From Membranipora membranacea (Eukaryota > Bryozoa > Gymnolaemata > Cheilostomatida > Membraniporidae): a stretch of 64,000 nt of DNA. The position numbers were made by a program, and so were the translations under genes. The notes under the pieces were generated by a model that saw only the letters and a list, made by a program, of their open reading frames with translations, was not told the DNA's origin and ran no database searches. The stretch lies in contig OU612066.1 of assembly GCA_914767715.1 (NCBI GenBank), positions 1,741,001-1,805,000 of the forward strand. The letters run 5' to 3'. Below are positions 36,305-49,186 of this stretch, piece after piece; within the stretch, counting starts at the first letter, position 1, and each line of letters opens with the position of its first letter.

Positions 36305-39300
36305 AATCTCAAATACTTTGTTGCTTTATCTTCACCACCTTGTAGTGTCCAGGAGGAAATTTCTGATGATAATGACCATTGTCTTGTTGTCTATGGAGGA
36401 ATTAGACCTCCCAGGAGGCAGGTGCAGAGATCCCAGAATGGTTATATTATGTCATCCCAGGGCGAGGATCATAAGATGTGATCACCATTATCATGGTCAT
36501 GTTGTGGGAACGGTAAGCTGTTTCATCGTAATGGAAATTTTATCAAATTAGCAGCATTTCGTTTTGACTGAAATTCTATGTCACCATATGGTAATGGTTC
36601 AGGAATCTAGAGGCCTTCCAATCATCAGACAATCATTGAAGTATGAAAATATTTCCAGTAAATATTATGTGCCTGTAACACCGGCAGTTGTTAAAAGAAA
36701 GAGCAAACCTTCCCTATCCATCACATTCTAAAATATGGGCAAACAAGCAGAGGAAATGATTCGTCCGAATCTCTCAGAAACACAGCTAACTGTGATTCAG
36801 AAGAAATTCTACCCAAACATAAATTTGTAATCCCTACAACCAGTCAATATGCTGATTAATTCTACAGCTGCCACAACTATCACGACAAATATCTTACCAT
36901 CAAAATCGTTACAAATTTTTAAACCATTGATATGACTATGCGTACGACATCACTTCCTGTCAGATTACAAAGTCAATTCACTTCCTTGTATTAAATGAAT
37001 TGCTGTACAACATTTCAGTCATTGCATTTATTGTGGATGCTGTTTGCACCATTCTGGAAGATAATGTTGAACAATTATAGGATGATAAAACTGGTGAGTG
37101 ATGAAGCGACTACTAGTACGGAGTATAATAGCGCTATACTAATGCGTTTAAGGTATAGAAACAGCATCTGTTGTTTAAATTCCCAGATATTGTAGACAGA
37201 GATTTTGGGCAGATAGAGACTCCAAGGCAGAATAATAGATTGAGATGAAGAAGGCAGAATTAAAGTTTTTGGAGTTTTAGTTTGTGAAGAAAAAAATTTG
37301 ATGAAGTTTTATGGGCTCAAAAATAAGATTATTAAAGATTTTGTAGATATGATAATGAAGATTGTCTGAGGTTTAGGGGTGGTGTACAGATTTGCACATG
37401 GAAACAATTTTCATAGATGCAAGTGCTTTAATATATTATCACATAAGAAAGGGTGGGTCAGCGAATATGGAGAGATTGTATCTGATAATATTTGTCACCT
37501 GGACAGCTTCTCTACTCTTATTTCCCTAAGATAAAAATTGGCAAAACTCCCACAGTTACATAGCTATAGTAACATAAGGTAAAGAATTATCAAAGGTCAT
37601 TTTACTATCTTCTGTAGTAACAAGTGTTATGTTATTTTATGTCATGTATGCACTTTAATAACCGATCAATGCCGGAGCAAATAAGATCATGTTAATAGAA
37701 AAAGGAGCGAAAACTAAAAGTAATTATCTATCTATCATGATGACATTATTCGTATTTCATGAATTACATGCAGGCAAAATATAAAAAATGGTCTGGTCAG
37801 GTAAAAGAAAGAATTTATGACACTTAAACTAGAAAAACCTATAGAAAAGGCTTTTTGATAGTAGGGCTGTGCGGGTTTTTGCCTGAATATATCTGCCGCT
37901 GTGTGCAGAAACTCGGTGAGTGTTTGTGTATTTGTGGAGCAGGTGGTATGGCTCAGTCTTGTTAGGAACCTTATTCTTTCCCTTGGTGGTACAACATCCT
38001 CTAAGGAACCAATACTCGATATTATTGTGTAATAAATATGCCATTGATTTAATGGGTGTAACCTTACCTAGCTATCTTATCACACAGGTGTCACAAGATA
38101 CCCTTAACTGATGATGTGATCCCTCCTAGACACTAACACTAATCAGCCCTTGGCAGCGACACTTTGATCAAGAAGGGCCAAGAAGGCTGTGTTGGATGTT
38201 ATGCATGAAGAACCCAGATATTATATAGGTATCCCTGTTACCAAGTATTATAGTGCTATACAGATGGATGATGTACATGGAAATTCATGAACTTTTGTAA
38301 AATAGCTCAAGATTAATTTCCTAAGCTATCTTTACCGTTTCCATGAAAGCTATTATCACAACAGCCAATACTTTCATCAGAGTGAAATAACGTTACGTTG
38401 TGACAATTCATGTGACCTACAGGGAGCCATCAAAACAAGCAAATTAACAAAATCAAGAGGGGCTTTTTTTATCTGGCTATATCTCAGGAAGTTATGCGCA
38501 TCCATCCTCAAAACTTTAAAATATGTAATTTGAGACATCGATATATTTAATGTGAAAGTAAGAAGGTCATTGAGCAATTAGCCCAGAAGTTTTTAGTGAA
38601 AAACCATGCAGAGAAGCATGATGGTTCTACGGTACTTTATGATATCAGTGAGCACCCAGGGGAAACTTGGAGAGAACCCTCAATGATAACCCTCAAACAT
38701 AAAAAGTGACTACTCAAATGTCTATTTCCACAGCACAGCCACACTTTTGGAGTGCATGCGAAGGGAATCGCTGTCCTACAGATGCTATTGCCTTCGCTTG
38801 CTAGGGGTGCATTTGACCACATCATTCATAATGCAAAAACAACCAAGAAAACTTGACCCTATGTAATTTCTATATGGGAATGACGCAATGAATAGGAATT
38901 ATGTCCTGATCTCTTTTTAGGTGGAAGCTGATCATACTATATATCCCTATACCCAATTCTTACCATCATTTTTGCATTTCAGTAAAAAAATTGCAACCAA
39001 ATAAAGGTATAACAAATGTTCAGCTTTGTGTATATTAGCAAGGGAAGACAATTCTTATTGCTGATTTTTTCATGGGATGAAGATTTGTATCATTTATCAT
39101 TTTATTGCATGGAAAGCAAAACTGAAATTCATTGCACAAAGTTGAACTAAGGAGTATGAAAAATAATAACAAAATAATTAAATTAATAAATGTACACAGA
39201 AAAGTTATATTTTTATAAAAATGAGATTCATTGATTTACATTTATAAAGCAGAAACTTAAAAATATAGAGGATAACAATCGAAGTGAGATCCCTGTAGAG

Positions 39301-39645
39301 ATTTTATAAAACTGATTTTGTGTATCGGGTGTGATTGAGATTAAAAAAAGGGATTATTGCCATCACAGTCAACATGGAAAGAAGTGCATAGATAAGGGAT
39401 TATGGCCAAAAAGATGAGCAAACTATACAAGAGATTCAAACCTCAGCCTCTCAACATCATATTGATTCATTGATGGATTTTCTCTCCTTTTTTATTGGCA
39501 CGCTGGAGAACATCCCTTGAGATGACTGGTAAGCAAAATAAAGTATGTATATACATGTATATACACAGACACAGCCCTGCAAGTTTCCATGTGATATAGT
39601 AGGGCAATAATCACATTACTGCCCTCCAGAAGGCGGAGTCTACTA

Positions 39646-40312
39646 TTACCGAGCGATTCTGATCTGCTTACATGAATAGAAGGTCACGGCGTTGAACTTG
39701 ACCAGTTTCATATCAAAGAAGGAGCTGTTCTCAAAACATGTGGTCTGACGTTCTAAGTGATAAGTTACTTCATCTATCCTCAAATCTTCGTAACCTTGAG
39801 TGCATTGGAAGATGTGAGAATCGCATTGTACTGCGTCCGTTATATGAGGATAAATCGGTCTCTGGATATCGGTGCTCATGTACTCCTTATATGTCCTGTG
39901 AAAAGGGACACAAGACAATAAGAGTTTTATTACAAATTTCTCATATTTGGTCAATACGGCAACAATATTTTACTATCATTGTCAGTTTAAAAAAAAGCAA
40001 AATGACCAACCATGGAATGTTATTTAAGATGTTGAATGCCGAAGATTGAAGTCTTTGAGGGCCCTCACGGCTGGTAGGACAAGGCAGATGTTTTGTCGCA
40101 TTGTTCAATTTAAGGCACCCGGCAAATTCAGGTATAGTACTTTTATCACTGACAGCAGACAACTTCTGAGCTAATAATGTGTCCAGATCTGATGGAGGAG
40201 CTGCATTAACAGATTATACTGTGTTTGTGTTTACTGGTGCACTCTGGGATACTGTCAGTAGGCAGCAGAAAACAGCTAATAACGCTGTTGAGATTTTTAA
40301 GATTATAGCCAT
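39646..40312 (-). pseudogene. IL-17-like locus, type D, with one in-frame stop
   Basis: Two exons: 40011-40312 (302 nt) and 39646-39895 (250 nt), with the same phase-2 Trp-codon intron as the other IL-17 genes. Together they give 184 codons. The leader MAIILKISTALLAVFCCLL is an excellent signal peptide, but codon 33 is TAA (40214-40216). The frame then stays open through CPTSREGP, FNILNNIPW, RPIYPHITDAVQC, a second cysteine eight codons on, TTC and FYSCKQI to the normal stop. The fold exon has four cysteines and lacks the second cysteine of both the CC doublet and the terminal CxC. It is either a young pseudogene or a segregating null allele. TAA does not suit selenocysteine. The E pseudogenes have TGC at the aligned codon. 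Confidence 0.7.
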
Positions 40313-41550
40313 GATATTAGAGTGTTGATTTCGAGTTTTTATTTGATTGAAATATATAATGAGTGTAAATTAATCTTGGGAATGAAAATGGTCACAAGTT
40401 GATGTTCTGTCTGGTGAGTGAGTTTCATTTAAGATACACTAAATTTCGCAACCTCGGCAACAACGCGAAAAGCGAATCCTAAATGCCGCGAAAACTAAAC
40501 TCCTATAGGGTATATGTTGCTGTGGTCCTTCTGAAGTCTTTAAGATAAGATAAGATAAGGTAAGATAGCTTTTGTTGGTAAACATTGTCAAAGACAAGTT
40601 ACAATAGAGTTGAGGAAGCTCTTTTCATGTTCATACAATCACCATTTAAAATTTGAATGCTCTGAGTCAAATTTGATTATTAGTAAAAGATTTTAGGTTG
40701 CCTCTCATTGGTCAAGCACACTACTAATTGGCTAATCAGATTGCTATTGTAAAATCAGCGATGGACAATGAAGGAGGGAGACAAAATTATAGACAAAGTT
40801 TTGTTTGCATGTTATATTTTTTGTTCTTTTCATCCATATTGAGTCACCACTCACCATAGGTAATAAAGTTATATATCATGCATACCATGTGCATACATAT
40901 AGGGAATTGACAGGCGGTTAGGGGTGTATGGTTCATATTTTACTTGGTCAATTGACCAGGAGGTAAAATAGTTTATCATTTTATGACTATTTTTAACTGG
41001 CGTCTGGCGGTATTTTGATTTTATCAGGGCTCTGACAAGGTGGCGGGCGTTCATCTAGATCAAGGTATTAATTTGGAGTGTCCTTAATCAAATCTGCAAC
41101 AATCGTAAAAATAGCTGATATTTATTCGGACGGATTTGACTCTTTGTTATAATTAAAAATGTTGAAGCATGGAGCTGTCTTTCTGAGTCTATGATATTGA
41201 CACAAAAATAAATATAGTGAAATAAACTAATATTTACAGCCAATTTACTTTTAAGACTAATATTACACTGGAAAATAATACAACATACTTCCACAGTCAG
41301 AGATAGTATATAAAAGAAAAGATTATGCGATCCTGTAGCACCAACAAAAAATAAGTGCTCTACATAACAAATAAATCTATATATAAATATTCTATATATA
41401 AATCTAATCATACATTAGACCTCCACTCTCAGAGGGGATTTCAATTTGGCTAAAAAAAATATATGTTATAAATGTTACATATATATATATATATATATAT
41501 GTATACATATATTTATATATATACATATAATGCCTACTGTTGGATAAACA
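40313..41550. other. Intergenic between D and A2
   Basis: No gene seen. A fragment near 40520 (gctgtggtcc...ctgaagtcttta) matches one arm end of the foldback at about 8.4 kb. Homology to copy 1 begins at 41083. An (AT)n run lies at 41479-41500. Confidence 0.5.
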
Positions 41551-42726
41551 TTAACTATCATGTTTGGGTGTGGTCACGTCTTTTGATAAGTCAGGGTAAG
41601 CGCAGCCACAGCTGATAGGTAGTTTTATTCTGACTGGTTCAAACTTTAGGTAGCCTGCTCCACACTTTTTAGTTGTAGATCGTAGGATTATCCTCTCTTG
41701 GAGGCGTGGCTCTATATAAGCGTATTTACTATCACCCATCAAACAGGTGCTGGATTCTCCTTCTGAGTCAATGCTAGGACAGCAGGCAGCCACATCAACC
41801 TGGGGAGGGTAAAACATCGGCAGCATAGAACTCCTACTGAAGGCAAACGTCTTTATCTCCCTACAAAACAATAAATAAATATTGATAATAAAAAAATTCT
41901 TCAAATATTACTATTTTGTTAAAATGCGGTAAAAATTACTCATAAATTAAACTTTTATAGAGATAAGAAAAAATATTCCTTCTTACCATGCTGTTGATAT
42001 GCGTAGCCTATATTCCTGAGCACAAGCTTTTTCTGTATAATTTGTTGGACAATCGTTTGTCGCCCCAATCTGTTCCAGCTTGAGAGATCCATCGGCTGGT
42101 ATAAAGGGATAACGAGATATAGCTCGAGATGAGGCGCTCCTTGCCTTACCCAGCAGTTTTCTTAGTTTCCTTTCTCTTGGGACGCCATTACCAAATCCTG
42201 GTTAGAAAACAAAAAATATTCAGGTTATTACTGATAACACGAAATATTGATTTCAATACCAAAAGACCAGCTTTTAGGACATTGTTATATTACAAATCTA
42301 GAGATATTGCTAGGTCAAGGTGACAATATCAAGGCATTATATTGTCCTGACATTCGATCAGTTTTGTCCAATGAGCTCGCGCATTCTACACCTAGCTATC
42401 TAACATTGTTAGGGCAATCTGAGCAAAATTACTTAACATGCCACTAGAATTTTAATAATATGGACATGTTTTGACAAAAAATTCGGTAAGCTGTCAGCTA
42501 AACCCATCTCTAACTTTTATCAATAAAAAAAACAAAAAACAAATATTTTAACATGACGTCATATCAGTGATTGTCACCAGATAACCCACAGTCTGAGCAG
42601 CCCTAATTATGTTAGAGAGAATGGATAATACCTACCACATCCGTCTGTGAGTGGATTACAGAATGCGTGGTCCATGATAGCGGTGACCAGTATAAATCTG
42701 AGTAACTGATCGACTGATATCCACAT
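41551..42726 (-). CDS. IL-17-like secreted cytokine, type A, copy 2 (A2)
   Basis: Three exons: 42636-42726, 41987-42197 and 41551-41860, with exactly the same lengths and phases as A1 (203 aa). The leader MWISVDQLLRFILV, the NDCPTNYT motif, RLRISTAW and the CC...C...C...SCGCAYP pattern are all kept. By eye the last exon differs from A1 at about 24 of 310 bases, giving 11 amino-acid changes. These fall mainly around the fold surface and C-terminal tail and none hits a cysteine. Maintained frame with many replacements suggests a functional gene evolving quickly. Confidence 0.85.
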
Positions 42727-42865
42727 GATTGTCTTTAACTGAATATTAGAATATCCAACGCCCAAATAATTTATTATATATAAATATATAGAGTATAATA
42801 TTTTTTAGTCAGTGATCGCTACTTCAGCTATATAATTAGATTAATATTCCAGTTGATTTCGCTCA

Positions 42866-42874
42866 GTTTATATA
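42866..42874 (-). promoter_or_regulatory. TATA-like box of A2
   Basis: TATATAAAC on the minus strand, 140 bp before the ATG, matching A1. Confidence 0.5.
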
Positions 42875-42928
42875 TTCTAATACTTTACCTGACCGATGAA
42901 TCGGTATGGAACCAGGATGCACATATTC

Positions 42929-42938
42929 TGGATTTCCC
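42929..42938 (-). promoter_or_regulatory. Rel/NF-kB-like motif upstream of A2
   Basis: GGGAAATCCA on the minus strand, the same ten bases as before C1 and C3. The A1 counterpart is TGGAAATCCA, one base worse. Confidence 0.4.
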
Positions 42939-45900
42939 TTTTTAATCCCATACAACTTCACTGATGGGTGTTTTAGGAAAGCCCAGCGCATTGTAATCAT
43001 GTGTTATATTAGTGGAATATGATTCGTCGAAGAGCCTTTATTCATTCAATAGACTCTACACCATTGATATGAATTGAATGTATATCAGTGCTCTACACTA
43101 TTAGCTAGTTAAACGCAATAGCATAGCAAAGCATAACGTGTATTCACTTCCTTGTGCGCAGTATTAAAAATTTTAACTGAGGGCTCATAGAGAGTAGCCT
43201 AACTAGCTATGTGTTATGTGAGGGGTCTTATACTAAGGCTATATAATATTAATTAACCTGGCTGTTTACCTCCTTACAGTGAAAATCAGGTGTAACAAAC
43301 CTCACCAATCATAGTTGACCCCACAACAAAATGTAATTGTATCAGCCAGCGTTGTTATTTTACCAGGAGGCCTCTCTACTATCTCACTCTCCAGAGTGAT
43401 GACCAGGTCATGTTTGCCATAAATAAAACGTATATCTGTAGGAGGTAACCATAGTAGAAGGTACAACTCGAGTAAGCTGTTATTAACGAAAAGGCATAAG
43501 TTGATTGGTGACGAGTTTTGTGTTCAGAATACATTATCAGGTGAAGAGCCAGCTAACACTGATAGGCAAGTCATCGATCCTTAGATAGAACTGCCCTCCT
43601 TGACAACAGTGTTTTTTTTAAAAATTCACCTAATGTATTATGATATTTGTTTTATGTATGGTCTTATGTGTCATTGTGACTTGATCAGCGAATAGAATTG
43701 ACATTACATTGATATTATATCATATATTATATACTATAAGTACGGTATTCTGTTCAAACTGTTACACTGTGGTGGAGTATATAGCATCAGTTAATTTCAT
43801 AGTGAATTTTTAATAGTCCAGAAAATTCTTCCTAGCCTCTCACTTAGTCTTGCAGGGACTACATTTTTTTCCTATGTTAATTTTCAGTGTCATGAAATAA
43901 TTTCTTACATCATGCCATGAGGGAGGTGGCTTGTCTTGTTCCTGAGGCCTGCACTGAATTCTCACTGGTTTCCCAACGGATAAAAGTAAAACTTTCCAAA
44001 CAGTGTTGATGCAGAACCGCCTAGTCAAAGATCGAAACAAACAATTTGTGGGACATGTAATTTACCATCAATTTAAAAGGATGTTGATGTAATACAACCT
44101 AAGGTTAACTCGCTGAGTAATTCTTGGATTTTGCATTTTTTCTTCAATGGGAACACAACTCTACAAAAAGTTTTAAAAGATTGTTCCTCTGTTCTCATAA
44201 AAGTCATGTGTGCGCTGGACTTTTGTAATTTCATTCCTCCTTATCCAGTTGAGAGGCGACTGACTTGTTCTCTGGTAACAGTGGTCTGACCTAACAGCCT
44301 CAGCCAAGGGTGGGTTAACGTTTACGTTAGCGCTCTGAGCAGAGAGAATTTCTCCCTGGTCTGAGGGATTACGTCTGCTGAGGGAGTAACTGTTTTGACA
44401 TCTAAGCACCTCAATGGCTAAAAACTCGCACAATTACCAGCGCGAATACCAGTATAAGTTCTCTGAAACCAACACTGTAAGTCTACATGTCATCAGTTCT
44501 TGCTTTATAATGACATTAAAACTGAGCACAACACAGACAACTTAGGTGGGTAATTGTCTGGTGTGCGCGTTAGTTGAATCTACATGTACTGTAACTGGTA
44601 GGGTGAGTGTAAGAGTTTGCTCTAATTCTGCATTATTTCTACAAGTGTCATGCCACATCCACAAAACCGGAGCTAAGTCTTCGGTAAAATACGGAAAATA
44701 GGAGTGCCACGGGGAATATCAGGCTTTTTAGTGATGTAATAATTTGATTATGAGTTGATGACATGACCAATGGCAATGTAGGCTTGTCACTTGGTTTTGT
44801 TTGTGTCTTATCATGAATTAGGAACCTAGAAAGCTTTCAGAACGCGTCCGCTACTGACACAATAACCAATAGCATGCAATCACTATTGTGTTTTCACGAT
44901 ACCAGTCTATTCTTCAGTACAGGCGGGGAAATCCAGGAACCAAATGATCATATGGTGGGCGGTGCTGTTGTACATGACTTGACTATTTGTAGAAGTAAAT
45001 CAAGCAGAAAATGATTGGTGTGATATAAAAACTTTACACCCATAAAAATCTCTTATGATGTGTCTCATTGAGGAAAACCTAATATCATTAGTTTTTTATT
45101 GTTCCCGCTATCATAATATTGCAAGTATTATAATGCAAGAATTTTGCAGAATCATCATACTCATGTGCAGGATAGTAAATCTATCTAAAAATATTTTCCA
45201 TTAAAAACTATGAATAACATAATCACCTCAAATCCATGTCATAAAGCAAATCACACTGTTGGTTGAAGGAAGAATGTATTGATAATCTGAAAATCTCTTT
45301 AGCATTTTAGGCAATGTTACTACTTTTTTATTTCCTTTCCCAGTCAAAATTCCATAGTGGCAATAGTGTCATCGGTAAACTTTATTAACCTCATTTGTGT
45401 GCAGTTGCAGACTGTTTCAAGCCATTCAACATGTTTATAACAGCATATATATTTCAGTGGGAATCGTCTTTTTATGAGCATGGTTGTTGAACCATAAAAG
45501 TAATAATGTGCTGGCAGTGAAACAAGTGAACCCAAATGGACTATCAATATCAATATTGACAATTTCCACAGATATTCCATATTTTCTAAATTCAATATCG
45601 AAAACATGCAATCCATACTTTTTATTGGTAAAGGAATATCGAGTAAAACTCATGAAATTTTTGGTATTAATTTTGAGCCCTGCTAACAGGAAGATAGGAA
45701 TTTGAATTCCACAAGAAATTGATATATTTGCTCAAACCACCCACTATCTCCTGTTCATGTGCAGCTGTGTTAGCATTGTAATGCCATGTAATGAGAGCTC
45801 TTCCCACCACTAGTCGTTTGGAGAACTTTGTTGCGGAGTTTTGGTGTTGAATCTTGAGATTATGTAAATATGAATGTGTACTGTATGTATGTGTTTCCTT

Positions 45901-46810
45901 ATAGCAGAAGATATGGAATTACTCTCTCATTATTACCTATAGGTTCAGTACCAGGAAATAGTTTTTCCTCAATCAATGTCTGTGTTATATTATCAATATC
46001 ATCCTTTACACATCAGCCCTAGGGATTAACAATTGTAATAATCGCTGAACAGCTTCGGTAGAGATACAATTTAAATAATGCAGAAAATTGTAGGATATAG
46101 ATAACTCATACTTTCAAGGCCCAATGGTTTATATTTGAGGTTATACAGGTGGGATAACAATATTTTACCCCAACTTTAACAAAATATATATTTAACAATA
46201 TTTACCCATGTGTATACCATAATCATACACGTTTAGTCACATAATTTAATGTACTCATAGACCAAAAGCTGCATGGCGGTTTGGGAACTTGGGTAACACT
46301 TCATTGTTCACGGTGTCTGACTGTCAGCACCATAGTGTAGAGGTCCCATAATCATTGACATTGACGAGTCTGCCGAGAGCTACAGAGTGCAGATATTATT
46401 GAAATGGGTAATATTCATTTTGGATATTCTGTTACTTATATTTTATTTCTGAGTGAAATAAAAAACTGCACATAACAAAGAGGAATTTAATAGTGTAACA
46501 CATAATGAAAATTGAACAAGAATTGACAAAAAAAAGCAATAAACATTGAATTCATAATTAACACTTTATATTCTAGAAGCTTCTATGAAGAAATTTTTAT
46601 GAGCTTGCCATGACAAAGAGTATGTATATTTGGGGAAACAATTACAGACCCATTGGGTTTCCAATATTTGAACTGCCATAATTCCATAAGTAAAAGTAAA
46701 AACTGTGATTCCATTGAATAATCTACATGAGAATTTTCAAACAAAACATAATTGTATAAAATAGTGAATAGCGGGCTATCTAATTAGCGCCATCGACCCA
46801 TTCTTTTTTG
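42939..46810. other. Intergenic between A2 and the C' 3' flank
   Basis: Homologous to copy 1 up to about 45221, including a 66-codon minus frame at 43840-44040. That frame's differences from copy 1 are all replacements, so I do not call it. From 45221 to 46220 the sequence is not shared with copy 1 and shows no gene. From 46220 it is the type-C 3' flank. Confidence 0.5.
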
Positions 46811-46930
46811 GGGATGGTGAGATGGCGCAATCGGTTAGCGCGCTTGCTATTCACTGCCAGGCGATTAGTGCCGCAGGAGTTGTGGGTTCGAGCCCCACTG
46901 GGGGAGCTTTCATTGTTGATTGTTCCAGCC
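46811..46930 (+). mobile_element. tRNA-derived SINE downstream of C'
   Basis: The head gatggcgcaatcggttagcg is a near-perfect box A and gggttcgagcccc a perfect box B. The tRNA-like part is longer than usual (about 90 bases). It is absent from the 3' flanks of C1 and C3. Confidence 0.75.
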
Positions 46931-47139
46931 CCCAGCACCCTCGGGTGTATACCTCTCCTAAAATATACCAAATAGATCTTTATTGATTGAGCAAATTACC
47001 TCATGACAGAGAATGAGTAATGGGAATCCCACTTCACAGACATAGAGGCTATACAGACCCACAGAGTACATACTAAGTGGAAACTGAGATTGATGAATGA
47101 ATACATTGTCATTGTTTAATAGTCTGGAAGAGATCTGGT

Positions 47140-47986
47140 CTAGCTGTCTTCTGACGGCTGATTTTGGGGGATTGTGGGAGCAGGATATACACACCCACAG
47201 CTTGTCGGTACATCTTTAATTCTCACAGGTTCGTATAAATAAAATCCCTCAGATCCACACTCACCAGTATTCTGGAGTACGACCACATCTTCTACTTTAG
47301 GTTCTATCAGCCCATTAGAGTCTGGGCTCATAACACAAGCTGTGTTAAAAGTGTTCTCACAACAAGCAGCTATGTTAGAAGTTGTCGGATATATCTCAGG
47401 TGCATCTGGTTTCACTGCTAGAGTCACAATCTCCCTAAAATAGGACACAATAATCTGATGAAGCCTCTCTAGTAACACATTGGCTTATGCACCATAGACT
47501 TTAAGAAAACCATCTTTGGCGAACGCGCCCACTTCCTGCAGCACAAATACTGTCAGAAAAGACAAATCATGTGTGCCGGCACCATTCATATGAATTATTT
47601 CTCAATTTCTAATATTTAGGTTGAGCTATATCGACTGTATTTTTATTCACTTACCAGCTTACTGCCCTTCTAAGTCTGTATTGATTAGAGATCGACTTTT
47701 GATTCTCAGTTGCTGGACAATCTCTGGTCCTGTCCAGTACTCTAGTAGTCATCTCTGAAGGGTCAACGGCTCTGAACTTCTGCTGTTCAGTTCTGTCTAC
47801 GCCTCTGGCTAATGTAAGGTTACGTTTCAAAGCTACATCATCGTGTCTGCACTTCATAGACCTATAACTGTGTCTGGTGTCTCTCTCTACTATAGAGGCA
47901 GCTTCACTCAGAATCAGCATTAATCCCAGCAGGGTGACACTCTGACTGGTAATTCTGTAGAGTTGGTTCTGTTCCTGTGCATTCAT
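47140..47986 (-). CDS. IL-17-like secreted cytokine, type C, diverged copy (C')
   Basis: Two exons: 47655-47986 (332 nt) and 47140-47434 (295 nt), 208 aa, collinear with C1 and C3. All cysteines, the RDCPATEN motif, YRLRRAVSW and TSCGCVYP are kept. Differences from C1 are scattered (for example RSMKC for LSVEC and PKVEDV for PLVEDV). It is clearly the older branch, since C1 and C3 are nearly identical to each other. Upstream sequence aligns with C1 but lacks the TATA box and the GGGAAATC motif, so expression may differ. It lies between A2 and B2, where copy 1 has only a relic. Confidence 0.85.
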
Positions 47987-49186
47987 GATGTGAGAGACTT
48001 ATTAGTGCAATGAGATCTGAATCGGTGCGCGGCTCTTGACTTTGTGATCACTGGGTCATCTCTGCAAATAGTTATACCAGCGGGTATTCTAAAGAAACTG
48101 CATGTATTCTGTATTGGTATTTTCACTATTCTCCTCCATTGTAAAATCCATCAGAATTAAATTGGATTCTACAAATGATGAGTCATATTAAAACTTGTTG
48201 TTAAATGACAATGACAGGACAGTCATTGGATGCTCGTATCTGTGCTCTGTATATGTGGTGCAAAACTGACTACAGTTTATATTTCTTACATCACCAATAA
48301 AGCAACCAGTAGAGACATGAATGCTTCAAACATGACAAGACATTTCAGCAATAAACAACATTCAGGATCGATTATTGTCCCAGCCACAGGCCAACAGGTA
48401 GTACAGGAAGGCCGTTTACCAAAATGAAAGCGCCAAGGCAGCCATCGTCACTGAGCACATTATAGCGCCATTGTGTGTTGGTGATGAGGTATCAAAATAA
48501 TTTTTACTTGCACAGATTTCGTGTATCTCACATTATTTAAAAGCAAATTCACTTAGATGATAGAGACTGGTGTATTCCGTAGAGTATCTTGGAATCTAAT
48601 AGTAGCCCGTAATTTGCAATCTCCACATAACAACCATAATAGCAAAATTAAAATACTGTAGGTTGAAATCAAATTTTTCTTTGATATGTCTGATAATAGG
48701 GCAGATTAGGGGACTGTAGGTAAGTCGGCAGGTAGTAGTGAGTATCACCAATGCTAGCATAGTGTTCAAGCCGTGTATGTGTCGCTATGCGTAGAGAAAT
48801 CTGTTCTTACAGTTTTATTATGCTTATTAACTTTTGAGTTCGAATAATTATTAAATATAGGAGAATAAAATTGAATTACTTCATAACACATAAAAATACA
48901 TTGAATAAGATTTAAAAAATGAGGAAAGTATTAAAACTATATTTTTTTCTCTATAATATTACTTTGTAAATTACAATAAGTTAATTTGGGGGACCTATTC
49001 TGTCATTAAACAACTTATGAAAACTTGGCAGTAAATACATTATTGAGATCAATTAAAAGGCAATAGGTAAACTAATATGAGCGGAGAGGGATTCAGAATT
49101 CGATACATGATATGGTCAGTGAATGTGCATGATACAACTTCACAGCTATTAACACATTTCATCAAAGCAAGGACTGAGTTCTTACA
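47987..49186. other. Intergenic between C' and B2
   Basis: C-type 5' flank, then sequence unique to copy 2 until about 48765. From there it matches copy 1 from 20735 onward. No gene seen. Confidence 0.5.

Larger units (their letters stand above)
34417..39645. other. Region between the two duplicated blocks
   Basis: Single-copy in this window apart from faint, old homology: 36.04-36.1 kb to 24.14-24.2, about 36.94-37.02 kb to 25.84-25.96, and 37.39-37.5 kb to 26.86-26.98. It holds a MITE (34772-35026) and a possible CAP-domain remnant (36131-36304). Otherwise I see no gene. Confidence 0.5.

Noticed and set aside
44173-44433. 86-codon minus frame containing DHCYQRTSQSPLNW, vaguely like the IL-17 exon-1 end
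   Set aside because: In copy 1 the same stretch carries a 53-bp tandem duplication that breaks the frame, and no partner fold exon or donor site fits.
46811-46905. Functional tRNA gene
   Set aside because: A and B boxes are good, but the would-be acceptor stems do not pair and the anticodon arm region is too long, so a SINE head is more likely.
46780-46971. 63-codon minus frame
   Set aside because: It lies across a tRNA-derived SINE and is the antisense of its B box.
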